Shown piece after piece: positions 21,690 through 33,493 of a DNA stretch of 64,000 nt. Each line of letters starts with the position of its first letter. Position 1 is the first letter of the stretch. Both the position numbers and the translations under genes were made by a program. The notes below the pieces were generated by a model. It was not told where the DNA came from and did not search any database. It was given only the letters and a program-made list of their open reading frames with translations. This DNA comes from Ectocarpus siliculosus (Eukaryota > Sar > Phaeophyceae > Ectocarpales > Ectocarpaceae): NCBI GenBank assembly GCA_000310025.1, contig FN649743.1, forward strand, positions 3,395,903-3,459,902. Direction: 5' to 3'.

Positions 21690-22884
21690 GCAGGGAAGTA
21701 GCCTTCAGTTCCGGATAGTCTTGACGCGAAGCTCCGTCGGTTTTTGTCTGATCTGCTGTGTGGTGTTCAACCAGACAAACTATTAATGTGGCAGTAAGGC
21801 GGGGCGGGTGTTCTTCGTTTCATGGGGTTCCTCGGACTGCGATTTTCTGAAAGTCCTACAAGGATGGTGAGATGATGAAGTTGCTGCTTGAGGGTGTACA
21901 GTAGTTCCCCACAATGCAAGCTTTTTGAGGGTGAACACTCACATAAGAACTTCGTTCCACACCAGATACACCTCGTCCATTCATTGGGAGAGAAGGCTAA
22001 ACAACGGATATTGTCGAGGGCATCGCTGTGGGGTGACAAAGTGGATTATTTACCTTCCAAGGACATTCAATTGTTGATGTTTGCGCGTTCAAATGAACGA
22101 TGAATTTATTCCGCGATTCAGCTCAATATTTAGTAGTTATTGTAGTGGCATCCCCCAAACACGCAAAAAAAAAGGTAGTTAGTGGGATGGAGTTACGCCC
22201 CAGAGGATGTCAAAACATGTGACGTGGCCGCTGGCGTCTTCTAGGTCGCGAGCATGGGACCGTTGTTATCACAGCCTACCAATGAAAGAAAAAAGTACAA
22301 CGCGACATGGATGAAGGTCAATGTTGTAGTGATGTTGGAAACCTTTGGACTTGTTCCCCATCTGAAGAACCCCTAAAATAAAGTAAAGTATACCCCAGCG
22401 TGGCATGACTGAACTGGTCCAAGCATACCGAATCAAGTTCCCAGAAAACGTTCGCCGGAAATGGTGTCCCTTCAATATACTCCTTCCGGGAGACATGACA
22501 AATTTCACAGTGGATAATCCGATACGCAAACAACGTGTTGATGGCTCCGAGAAACACCAGCACAACGAATTAGGGTTAAGTATTGGCCCCCCGCCCCCCA
22601 ATGGGGGCGATCGCCCGCAGAGGAGACTACAGGGCGGTCCCAGTGGCTCTCTCTCTGGTGAATCAGCCCCGGCAAACAATCCACGCTCCCTGTTTGTCCT
22701 TCATCTGTCGGCCGAGTGACCATAGACAACACGGAACCTGTATCATCGCACACTCCCGCTGAAATTCCCGAACAAATATTCTTCGCGGCCTTTCCTTGCC
22801 TCTTTCAGCCGTCGCATATTATGTACTGTAGATATCATCGTTGGCTGCGGGTGTTTTGCGGGAACTTCCTTCTCGGCGGTCGCG
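21690..22884. other. 3' flank of unit B and unassigned sequence
   Basis: 21,690-22,330 matches the 3' flank of unit A. From 22,340 to 22,884 no gene or element is recognised; frames on both strands near 22,400-22,750 lack motifs. Confidence 0.5.
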
Positions 22885-23720
22885 CGCCCCGAACGGCAAC
22901 AACAACGGCGACGCAGCATCACGCGACACAAAATTACTACCACCACAAGTAGTACCAGTTCGTTTCAAAATGAGGTTATCATCGTGATCGGCGTGCTCTG
23001 TCGACATCAGAATTGAACGGCGGCCACACCTCCGGCGCTTCCAGCGTGTCCGACAGCCGCATCTTTTGTACGGAAGGTGAGACATGCCACAACGGTAATA
23101 TATTTCTGCAGACTGCCTGCACTGACTACATGTACTCAAATTGATGCAGTCCTCAGCGATAATATTACATTCGGCGTACGAAGTACTCATGATATTGCTC
23201 CCACGGTGGGCGAGCAGGTATGCATGTACGTGTGCGCGGTGCTCCGCGCTGCCAGCGACGTCGCGTTTGGAGGTGACGTGTATCGAATTACAGAACCATG
23301 TCCTGTTGAGCTTTTCATGTTTGACTTGATTTCGAAAGGAAGTGAAGGGAGTTGAGCCTCAATGAGGAGGCGTGACAATGGCGGCCCGTTTGGAAAGGTG
23401 TTCTTCCGTCTAACAAAGCACAGTGATCATTCTCAATCTCTGTGTGGGAAACAAACTGAGGAATGCTCAAACCAGCCTGGGAACCTCAAACTGGGAGGTG
23501 TGTACACACATGTAGTTTGGGCCGGTCTGGCTCATTGGCCCATTCCTACCTACTGCTGGCCACCCCGTCGGCAAAAGAATGAGCCTGGCGCCTAAAATAG
23601 GTTGCAGCACCACACAACACACAACTACTTCGCCGCAATATTTTAACGTGGAGGTGATGATTTGTGTGCTCTATCTAGATGATGGTTTCCCATGGCAGCC
23701 ACCTCCGGCGCTTCCAGTGC
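22885..23720 (+). mobile_element. Short relative of the 6,890-10,550 element
   Basis: The left part, 22,885-23,340, aligns with 6,890-7,320, and the right part, 23,425-23,720, aligns with 10,320-10,530. The ends carry a weak direct repeat containing CCTCCGGCGCTTCCAG, at 23,030 and 23,702. It has no coding capacity and looks like a deletion derivative. Confidence 0.5.
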
Positions 23721-24221
23721 CTCCGGCGCATGCTTCGAAGTCATATTTACCTTAGTTTCTGTTTATAATCACGTTCATTCTTCGTTCACGAGGAACCTCA
23801 ACGGCAAGTTAAGCACAAGGAACATGATAAGTCTGCCACCGGCGAAAAACCATGGCAACGTTTGCGCTCTGCGGAGACCAAATGAAGCATGGACGTCGTG
23901 AGATCAGCATTGTACGTGTAATACGAACTTGCGTATGCGTTCTTCACGGACATGCTTGGTGCACGCCCGCTTGTCCTCTGTTCCTAGTTTGAAGCTTAGC
24001 CATAGGCGACTGTCATAACATTAGGTGATGACGTACCTTCCAAGAAGGTCGCGTCAAAAGGGGGGGCGTGGGTTTTGGTCCAATATCGAAAAGAAACGCC
24101 AAACTGAATCTGCTATGGGTGCCACTTCGTTCTCTGTACCAAGGTGGGATGTTCCAATCCTGTCAGCGGCACGCTGCACATTTGAAAATTCCCCCCATAC
24201 CAAAATAGCGACCACTTATCC

Positions 24222-25254
24222 TCATCCCATCCTTCCTCTTGGACGTAGTCTCATCATGCACGAGACACAAAAGCGGGCAACGAGCTCTACCGTAGTCGAC
24301 TTCCTTTGTGCCCGCCAGTTTCGGATCGAAAAATAGGACTCCATAAGCACGGCAATAGCCATAAGGATATTCGCCACAATCAGCAAAACCCCGGACGCAG
24401 ACGGAGCATCGTTCTCCTTGCCGTTGATCACCATCACCAGGGCCGAATAAAGGCTCGCTACAACGACACCGCTCCCCCAAAAGTACAGCCACATGTCGAC
24501 CCTCTTTTCGAACGGGGACAAGGCCTGCGAAACCAGCAGCGACAACAAACCGAAAAGCAACGCGAGGGCGATCTGCGCCAAGCTTCCTGGGAGCACAAAA
24601 ACCGCGGTTCCAGCATGCATTACCCGACGGCCGCACTCGACGATCTCGTAGTAGTACCGCGAAGGCTTGTACGTAGACCAAAGGTTGCTAAATGGTTCAA
24701 GGTGTCTCACGGCGCTCCTGTCAGACCGCTGCAGCTCGCACCGGTTGCGCGCCATCCACCACGAGAAGACGGCAGATATGCCGACAGGATAAACGCACAG
24801 CATCACGATAGCGTTTGACCTGAACGCGAGGTGTTTGGAGGTGTCATATTTGAGGCTGTAGTCCGCTCGAAGGTAGGCCACGTCGTCCAGCGTATCACAC
24901 ACGAATGTCTGAAATATGATAAAGGAGACCGAGGAGTAGACGAACAGCACGACGAACGCCGCCGCCGAAAGGTGCTTGCGCTGCACAGCACGGATCGCGA
25001 GCTCGGAGTTCTCATTCCTTTTCTTCGCGATGAAAAAAGTAGCAGGAGGCGGTCGAAGAAGTCGGGCGCCATGAAGCAAGAGTACGACAGGAAGACGCCG
25101 ATATCCAGGTTGACAGGATCAATTACGGAGAGAAATTCTTCTGACTCGTGTGGGAAGACGTGTCTGGCGATTGACCCACACTGCATGCAACATTCAACAA
25201 ATACCACGCGGAACAAGGCGGCAAGGCAAGGGGGTGTGAACTGTCGCATGTCTC
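24222..25254 (-). pseudogene. C-terminal multi-membrane (TRP-like) fragment of a stramenopile receptor-type protein, one-base frameshift
   Basis: On the minus strand, a likely acceptor at about 25,255 opens a frame with FLSVIDPVNLDIGVFLS. At an A6/T6 run (25,033-25,038) the frame shifts by one base, and the protein continues through HLSAAAFVVLFVYSSVSFII, FQTFVCDTLDD, KPSRYYYEIVECGRRVMHAG and several more hydrophobic helices to a stop at 24,222. I associate this order with the C-terminal membrane region of large EGF/LRR-type proteins in brown algae and oomycetes; I cannot name the family precisely. The shift would be repaired by one extra T, so a sequencing error is possible. Upstream extracellular exons are not seen; a GTT/CAA microsatellite lies just beyond. 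Confidence 0.6.
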
Positions 25255-25262
25255 CTACATTA

Positions 25263-25263
25263 G

Positions 25264-25297
<34 letters not shown>
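25263..25297. repeat. (GTT)n microsatellite
   Basis: About eleven to twelve uninterrupted GTT units, directly upstream (minus strand) of the TRP-like fragment's first visible exon. Confidence 0.95.
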
Positions 25298-25617
25298 CTT
25301 CACATTAAAAACCGCTCCGATCTCTCTCTACCCAGTACCTTCGTATGTCCGTACTGATCCAACACTCGACGCGGTCGATTCCCGTGGTCACAGGTTAACT
25401 TACCCTAAAAAGGTACACTCAAATAAACTGGCCCCGAGGGGTCCGCAAGTCAATAGAAATCAACGACAGATATTCTGGAATCCTCCACTCCCTCTGCGCG
25501 CTATGCGAGGTATCAACTGAGACTAGCAGTCACTATTTATCATGGGCCGGAGAAAGAGGTACGCCCCCTTGGTTCAATCTTGGTACTTTACAACGCAAGC
25601 AGAGACCAGGCCATCTG

Positions 25618-25800
25618 GCACAGAAAAAGAGAGAAAAAAGAGAGAAAAAAAGAAAAAAGAGAGAAAAAAAGAAAAAAGAGAAAAAAAGAGAAAATATAAA
25701 AATGGAAACCGTAAAAACAAAAGGAGAAGAGAAAATAAAATGACAATAAAATGAAAAAAGGCGAGGACAAAGAGGGAACAGGCCGAAAATAGCAAGAAGT
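25618..25800. repeat. Purine (G/A) tract
   Basis: About 180 bp of nearly pure GAAAAA/GAGA on the plus strand. The long frames read through it on both strands (Lys/Glu or Phe/Leu/Ser-rich) are composition artefacts. Confidence 0.9.
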
Positions 25801-25944
25801 ATGAGGCAGAACAAGGCACACGGTGGAGAGACCACTAACAAACAAGCAAACACGCAAACATGGCCACCAACCAGCGATACATTGTAATGGTACGAAATCA
25901 CTACTGGGGGGTTGGTGCAATGGTGCAGCGTTGGGGGGGGGGGG

Positions 25945-26550
25945 GGGGGTGTACTCATAGTCGTGCATGCCGTAGTCGTTAGACCATTGACCTCGCATCC
26001 CTACAAAGCCGGGACGGAGCACGCCGGGTTCTCACCGGACCAGGCTCTCACATCACCAAGCGCGAAGCGCCGTGAGGTATTTGGCGAGTCGCATGAAGGG
26101 TGAGCTGCATCCTGCTAAGGGTGTTCGGCATCTTGTGCTTACTTCCTTTCGTACGGATGACAGCTACGTATGACTTAGTTTATTTTCTGGTGCTTTCACT
26201 TCCAGAGAACAGTTGTAAGCACTGTGTAACTGCCTCGAGGATGCTTGACCATTTTAACACAACGTGGTGCGATCATCCCCCGTTGCGCGGAGTGAGGGTT
26301 CTCCACCCCGCACAACATGATCTACTCGACCACCATTATGGTTACCGCCAAAAAAAAAAACCGAGGTAAAAAAAAAACGGTAACCTGGTTGCCGAGTTCA
26401 CGAAGTGAATTGGCTTATTTTACAACGTCGTTACCAAGCGACGAAAACCCAATCCCGATGGCAAACACCGAGGGGGGGGCTTGTTTTACAACGTCGTTGC
26501 CAAGCGACGAAAACCCAACCCCGATGGCAAACACCGGGGGGGGGGGAATT
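25945..26550 (+). mobile_element. SINE-like short element, copy 1
   Basis: Starts GTGTACTCATAGTCGTGCAT after a poly-G run. It has a ~400-bp body, an A-rich stretch bracketed by GGTTACCG and CGGTAACC (26,338-26,385), then 'TTGCCGAGTTCACGAAGTGA'. Two 68-bp tandem copies of an ACAACGTCGTT(A/G)CCAAGCGA unit end in poly-G (26,413-26,550). Copies 2 and 3 lie at 38,097 and 48,823. A GGGTTCTCNACCC segment in the body resembles a tRNA T-arm/B box. No coding capacity; it presumably depends on another element's enzymes. Confidence 0.7.
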
Positions 26551-26559
26551 GGCTAAAAG

Positions 26560-29500
26560 AAATTCAATCCGGCACGTATCGTGCCACTCGGTCCGTCTCT
26601 TCTCGTTTGCTTTCTTCCCTCGCCGTCTCGTCCGTCTCCTGCCCCCCTCCCGCCCCATTGGTTGTTGGCTTGTGGTTTCGTTTGAGCGCTCGTTGTCGGC
26701 TGGCCTCTTGTTCCTTCTCGTGCCAGGAGTTCATGAACCTCTCAGCTCCCTGCAGCACCGCCGCATGCCAGGGTACTCCCCCCTCCACCTTCGCGGCTTC
26801 CGTCCACCTTGACTTCGGTGCCGTGTCTTTCGGTACGGGAATTCCGAGACAACATGGATTGGTTTTCGTAGATCCGTGGTTGGCCCCGAATGCCTTCAGG
26901 TCGTCGAGCACACACTTCGGTCAGTTCTGTTCCTGTCCCCCCCTACGTGGCTTCTCCCCCCCCGCCAGCTCACCGAGCATCAGTCGTTTCGGGAGTCGCC
27001 CGTCCGGCTGCGTTGCCAGTGCTCCCGCGAACAGTAGGCGTCGTTGTCGGATCGTGGCTTCAACACTCTGGCATTCGACCCTCTTCAGCGTCTGGGCGTA
27101 CGAGAGCTGCCGGTAGGTGTCTTTCTTGCGCTTGTACCCGATAACTCGAAGGAGCAGTCGGTGGTGTGTCGACCGCAGCGTCTGATAGTGGCCGCTGAGT
27201 GGTGACCATCTCATGCAGCCGTACAGCAGTGCCTCCATCGCCTCCGCCTGGAGGAGGCGGATCTTGAGTCGGAATGGCGCTTTCGGTCTGTCTAAGAGCT
27301 CCTGGCCATATCGCCTGAGGCACGCCCACGCTCCTCTGCTCCTGTAGCTGATCTCCCGGGTGAGGTCGCCATGTTCGTTGATGAGGCCACCGAGGTACCG
27401 GAACTCGGTCATCTGGGCGTATTTTCTGTCCCGCGGCTTCGATGGTCAGTGGTGGAGGCGGGGGGGGCTGTGATGTTGTAGTTGACTTGTCCTTCGCGCG
27501 CATCAGGAGTGTCTCCGTCTTCTTCTCCGACACCGTTAGCCCGAACTCCCCGAACACCTCAACGATGATGGTCATCATTCTCGCCAGTCCTTCTGCAGAC
27601 CTCGATACGATGCCGGCATCATCGGCATACAGCATCCCCGATACTGCCCTCCGTACTCGGTCAAGGGGTGTCTCCTCCCGCCCCCCCGCTTCCGTCTTCC
27701 CCTCCTCCAAGCACACCAGATTCCGCAGAACAACATCATCCTCGCTGAATCGGATAACGACGACCTCGAGGACCTCGGCGAAGAAGATGTTGAACAGCAG
27801 TGGGGATAGCACACATCCTTGTCGTACGCCCTGTGTGACGAAGAACCAGTCCGATAGCTCTCCGTCGTCCATGCGCACCCGGGCCCGCATTCCATCGTGG
27901 AATTGGCGGATGACTTTGATTAGCTTCGCGGGAATCCCGGCCCTGGCCAGCACCTTCCATAGCATCTCTCGGTCCACCAAATCATACGCCTTCTTCAAGT
28001 CGACGAAGCACATGTAGAGCGGTATTTTCTTTCTCCGCCCCAGCTCTTGGAGGCGACTCACGGCGAACAGCATGTCGACGGTGGATCGCCCGGGTCGAAA
28101 TCCGCGCTGTTCCTCCGGGAGGATGTTGTTGGCTTCGCAGAAGGCGCTTAGACGGTTGGTGATGATCTTGATGGGGACCTTGCCTACGTGAGATAGTAGC
28201 GAAATCCCCCTGTAGTTGTTACAGTTGGACCGGTCAGCCTTCTTGTACAGCACCTTGATGGTTGCATCCTTCCACTCTTGGGGGATATCTCCTCCGTTCC
28301 ACACCTTGACGAGGATGGTATGGAGGTGTCTCAGGACAACGGGTTCGTCGTCATCGATCTTGAGCAACTCGGCAGGGGGGGAGTCATGGCCGGGTGCCTT
28401 CCAGTTCTTGAGGCCTTTCGCTGCCCGTGCCACCTCCTCGAGTTCTGGCACCTCTCCCAACCGTTGAGTGTCACGTGTCGCTGGCCGCTGCGTCACTCGT
28501 TCGATGATATCTGGGTTCAGGGTGGGGGATTTGGTGTTGAGTAGGGTGCTGAAGAATCTCGCCCACCGTTGGAGGATGTCGTCCCTGTTCCGGAGCAACA
28601 CGCCGTTCTCATCCGCGACGAACTGCTGTCCCCCCGCTTGTCTCCCGCTGAGGCCTACTGATCTCTTGAGGTGTTGGTACAGTCCTCTCATGTCGCGATC
28701 TTTGTAGATTGCTTCGAGTTCAGTCACATGTCCGTCCAGGTGGGCATAAATGCCCGTTTCGACTGCTGTAGCCACTCCCTTACACGCTGCTTTGAGAGTT
28801 CTCCACGTTGCTGAGTTCCAGTTGCCCCTCATCGCCCGGCGCGCTTCCCGCCGTTTGGTAAGGGCCTTCTCCAGCACTGCTCTCGTCTCTGGGGTCTCAC
28901 ACCACTCCTGCGTGCGGCGTACCCGCGGTTCCTCCCCTAGGGTCGTCCGCGCTGCTTCGAGGAGAGCATTGGTAAAGTCGGTCGCCAATTCCGCGGCGGT
29001 GGTTGTTCGCTCGTCCAGTCGTGTGTCGAGGTTGAGGAAGAACCGATTAGTCACCGCACCCCGTGCTGCTTCGAGCTGCAATTCCCGTCGGTTGCATTGC
29101 TGCCGTTTCGGTTTAGTCCGGACTGCACGGTTGTGGGCAAGCCTGCCACCGAGGTTGACGGTGGCTACTACCATGTTGTGGTCTGAGTCTGCTTTGACTG
29201 GGCGAACCGGCTGGGGGATGACAACCACGTTAGATACTCGGCCGTGATGTGCCTGCCTTGTCAGGATGTAGTCAAGGCGCTTGCAATCGTTTCCCGACAC
29301 ACCGTTGTATGTGTGCCATATTCCGCCCTTGCGTGTCTCGAAGAACGTGTTCGTGAGAGCTAGCCTGTTTTCGGTTGCGAAATTCAACAGTAGCATGCCA
29401 TTGTCGTTGAGCTCATCAATCACGCCCGTACATTCCTAGTACCCTTCCGTCCCCTCCGTCCAACCTATCTCCCGTCTGCGCGTTGGCATCCAATAGGACA

Positions 29501-30300
29501 TACACGCATTCTTTGGAAGGGATCCTCCGCACGAGACTGTCAAGTTTCCCCCAGAACACGCGCTTGCTGTCGGCGGTTGAAGGTTCGGTTGGAGCATACG
29601 CGGCTACGAAGTTGACCGCTCCACGGTGGCCTGCCTACAGAAACCTCATGGCCATAAGGCGTTCGTCGATAAACTCGGTAGTGAACGTGGATGTCTTGCA
29701 CAGTGACTCTTTGACGGCTATCCCCACACCATGGACTCCACCAGTCTCCGTACCACAGCAGAACACCCGGAAACCCGCTGCTGCAAATTCCGTTCGACCT
29801 GCCCTCCATGTCGCCTACATTCCTACCACCTAGTCTATACGTTTTGTCTCGCTGCCTCGTGTAGAATGCTGTAGGCTCGCCCGTATCCATTGGCCCCGTT
29901 TACAGCCAAAGTCCGCACATTCCAGGTTGCTACCCTAAGAAGTTGACCCTGCTGTCTCTTTCGTGCGGCGCGCGCTGCTCTCTTAGCTAGCCTACGCGCC
30001 GCCCGACCCCTCCTTCTCCTCCATCTCCCCCTCTTTTTTGTTTTTTTTTTCTATTTTTTTGCGAACACTCGGGCTAAGGTGATAGTCACCCCGGTTCTTG
30101 CCTTGTTTCCCATAGAGTTGTCTTCTTGTCCCGGAGCGGTGTGGTCCTCCATCTCTGGACTCTCTCCTTTCCTCTCTCTGGGGCATACCCCCACGGCGTG
30201 CGGTCACTCCGCCACCCTCACCGTGCTCTCTGCTGCTGCATAACCCCGGTGTCCAAGCCGGGGCGTTAGGATCCAGTCTCATTTTTTTGCAGCTACCAAA
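26560..30300 (-). mobile_element. LINE (non-LTR retrotransposon), decayed
   Basis: Minus-strand order: a charged N-terminal region (30,280-29,990), an endonuclease of the EEP/APE type (29,930-29,130), a reverse transcriptase (28,300-27,480) and a C-terminal region ending at 26,921, followed by ~350 bp of likely 3' UTR. At least four frame breaks show it is not active as sequenced. The RT has LYADDAG instead of the usual YADD followed by a hydrophobic residue. The clade is not assigned. Confidence 0.88.
26921..29945 (-). pseudogene. LINE ORF2: endonuclease plus reverse transcriptase, frameshifted
   Basis: The endonuclease starts with LRVATWNVRTLAVNG (about 29,930) and carries NFVAAYAPTEP, VYVLLDANAQTG and [10 protein letters not shown] (about 29,185). 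A long frame of 787 codons (27,060-29,423) holds the RT, with [53 protein letters not shown] and LYADDAG. At about 27,425 an extra A in an A run shifts the frame; the other frame continues [17 protein letters not shown] to the stop at 26,921. Further breaks lie near 29,420 and in 29,640-29,830. The normal activity is nicking of target DNA and target-primed reverse transcription. Confidence 0.88.
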
Positions 30301-30765
30301 GCTGGCGGTTCACGAGCTACCCCGATCTCACGACAGCAGTAACTCCCAATCGCCAAACTCAGGATCCCCCTCTCAACAGTGTTAGGGACCGTATATCCGT
30401 CTTTACTGGGTGGTCTTTCGAGGTCTAGATCCACTTGCGGAACCTCGGCCTACCCCAGGGACGGGGGGGGCAGGCCGGGGAGAAACTTAAGATACCATCG
30501 GTACAGAAGTGCACGTGCGAAGATGAACAAACCAGTGCAGACGAGGGGCCGTTCGAAGGCGGAGATGACTCACACAACGATAGAGTCTAGACTACATGAA
30601 GCAGATTCAGTTGACGCCACAGCGGTGTGCACGTGACTCACTACGAAGTCACATTGTGCGACAGACGTTGGTAGTTTAAGCCATAGGCTACAAACATCGA
30701 TATCCTCTAACGGATCCGAATGCCTAGCTGTGAGGCCCCTTGGTGCCGTGGCGGATATTCACGCT
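30301..30765. other. Unassigned spacer between LINE and unit C
   Basis: No motif or repeat was recognised. It separates the 5' end of the LINE from the left edge of duplication unit C. Confidence 0.4.
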
Positions 30766-31369
30766 CCCGAAGAAATTTGTGCGTTTGGCTGGCGGGGAAA
30801 ACTGCCATTTCGGCAGGCCAGCAGAAAACGGTGTATCGATCTACACAGTACACAGTACAGTAGATATATGTGACTGAATGTGTACAAGTAGAGAGGCGTA
30901 CAGAACGGGCCCGGGGACAAGAAAACGCCAATATCGGGTGGAGGATCAGTTTTCTCATTTCATCTGTCAAGCACAGCTTGGTATACGGAGTTTTCCGTAG
31001 TTAGTGTAGGATCCCCCGCTGTGAGCTGTGTTTCTAAAACCCTGTTTTCTACTGTATGTTTCGTGAAATATACTGCTACAGTATGTACTTTACTGCTTGC
31101 CCGATCTGTACACTGGTAGATTCAGTAGTCACTATATGGTGCTACAGTACTGCTGTGCGTCAACATTGATGCAAAAAATGTTCTTGTTTCAATCACCGAA
31201 CACGTTTGTTCGTCCGTGGCTCTGAAGCCTCGCGTGTGCTTTGGTCGATGTTCACCGCAATATTCAAGATGACTTGATGTACCTTCTGTAGACACTTCCA
31301 AGTGCTGATATGTTGCCCTCAAAGACAGCCAACCGCCTTTGTTGAACACGTCGCTCGTTTCGCTTGTAG

Positions 31370-33493
31370 GGATACCACCCCAGACAGACGGGGGTTGGGG
31401 AGGGACCTGATCCTGCGCTTGAAGCCTTCAAGAAAGCCCCGATCACGGGTCTTCTATCCGAGGTAACCGCTTCCTCTGCACTACGAACCCTGGCTCGACC
31501 TCCCTCTCACGTGGCACAACATGCAACATGGATGCAGTGAAACTGCGATGGCGGAAGAAATTCGGCCACGAACGTGTGCACACTGGACTCTGGACTGCTT
31601 CTGTGATGTATTGTATGTAGTTGGTTGGTGAAGAGAGAGCAGGATTTTATTTTTCGCGAGGAACAACTACATACCGCACCAAGAAATCTCATCGCGGCAA
31701 GGAATACAGTAGGCCCAACGTGTGAAAGTGTGAATACATGTACAGTAGTTTGGTCTTTTGTATCTATTCCCTTGCTCAAGCGAAAATATTGGATCTATAG
31801 CATCGTGAACCCTCACAGCTGGTGGGCGACGACATTGCCCTCTACATGTAAGACAAAATGTGTGTGTGGGGGCGGGTCAAGTTTCTCACTTGCCACCCCG
31901 ATCTCCCACACTATTTCACAAACGTGTACCGCTTCCATGGAAGAATATATCAGCTTCCACGGAAGTTGATCTACTTCCATGGAAGCTGATACCTGTTCGA
32001 TGGAAGATACACGCTTCGCACTTTCATGGAAGCGCGAAACGACACGTCCAAGGGAGCGATATTCACTTCCATGGAAATAAAGATATGAAATACGGATGTG
32101 CCACTTCCACGGAAGTTCACTTCCACAGAAGTCCTATGGAAATCTCGTGGAAGTGGAATAGCTTCCATGGAAGCCTGAGGTTCGGCTTCCATGGAAGCTA
32201 TTCAAAACAGGTTGAGGGCAGCTTCGATGGAAGTATTCAGCCTCGGGTTGGCTTCAACGGTCTTACCGGGAATAGTTACATCTAACCGAGGTACAGCCGA
32301 AGAAAGGGAGTCACAACCACACTAGATATAGCTAAATAGTACCGTAGACGATAAACAGCTAGAGACTGGCATTGAAGTATTTCCCAAGGCAATACATTGC
32401 GAACTCCAAGCTTGTGTACCCCTGCGTACCGTCTTCCTGGAGGTTCCCGGTATCGGACCTAAGTTCTCTGGCCTACTGGGAGAAGGAGAAGGCGAGGACT
32501 GCATCAAGAACACGTTCCAGCTGATCGGGAAGTTCTTGGTGTTGCGAACATCGAATGAAGAAGATGGAAAGCTGGTGCGCGCTACTCTGTAGTCGGGGTG
32601 TACGTTTGGTCATATCATTAAATCGATTCTCACCACATAGACCACAGTAGGGGTCACCAACCTGTACTGCCGTACGGTATCCGCAATGTAATTGCCTGAT
32701 GCATGGCTTCCGCGATCGACCAGCGAGGGCTTGGTCTTGGCCGCGCACTAAACCTCTTACAGGCAGTAGACAACGAGCAATATCGGCTCGGTGCACCTTC
32801 GCATACATTACGATCGAAAATTGTTTCGCGTTTTCTGTCGGTGTGTTCTGTTTTGTGTCTGTTGAAGATCGATTGCGTCGAGCACTGCGATAAATTTTAT
32901 TGGTGGCTGCAGTCCAAAGGAATCGGTTTTCGTGGTCGCATCGTCCAATGCATTGCCGAGAAGGTCAACATGTCATACCCTGGTGAGTTAGACTACTGTA
33001 GAAATAGCGCTTAGCGGTTGTAGACAAAATAGATTGTGCAGTCTAGTTGGGGAATCCCGGGGTCCCCCAAGTCCTACAGTGGTCGGTCAAATAAAGGATA
33101 TATATGTTGTGTACTCTATTGTATTGTAGTCTACGTATGTAGTCTCTGCTGTACAGAAAATAGATACAGTAGATCACATGTGCACCGACGGCATGGAACA
33201 TCCGATTACCGACACGGAAGCCAATCTCCGGCCTCCGCATGACGAGCGAAGTCAACTGCAATGGTAGCGAACAACAGCTACCACAGATCTCATGCCTGCT
33301 TCGCTTTTGGTCGAGCATCCACCGTCCGTACGTACTACTATTGTAGACAGTGTCCGCCACCCGAGGAATACCTTCTTCTCGGGCTCGGTTTTGCTCGAAC
33401 CCCGTCTCCACCCAATGCCCCTTCCCACTACTACCACCTCATGCAGGAATTTACGACAGGGAGGCGTGGACTGACCCCCAGGACGAGAAGTAA
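31370..33493 (+). CDS. BAF-like gene C, exons 31,370-31,462, 32,443-32,574, 32,868-32,982, 33,447-33,493
   Basis: The plan and phases are as in A and B, giving about 128 residues plus stop. Exon 1 ends LEAFKKAPITGLLSE, as in gene A. Exon 2 has VPGIGPKFSGLLG and FQLIGKFLVL. Exon 3 has DKFYWWLQSKG and RGRIVQCIAEKVN. The last exon is slightly longer and ends WTDPQDEK. Acceptors are CTTGTAG, TCCTGGAG, TGTTGAAG and CATGCAG. All frames are intact, so this copy is likely functional unless the unseen first exon is broken. Confidence 0.58.
31930..32240. repeat. CTTCCATGGAAG palindrome array in intron 1 of BAF-like gene C
   Basis: About five exact palindromes plus several one-mismatch forms, aligned with the left part of the array in unit A. 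Unit A's extra ~700 bp of array is absent here. Confidence 0.88.

Noticed and set aside
25533-26022. Minus-strand frames rich in Phe/Leu/Ser resembling membrane proteins
   Set aside because: They are read through a pure purine/pyrimidine tract and a poly-G run; hydrophobicity follows from TTT/CTT composition.
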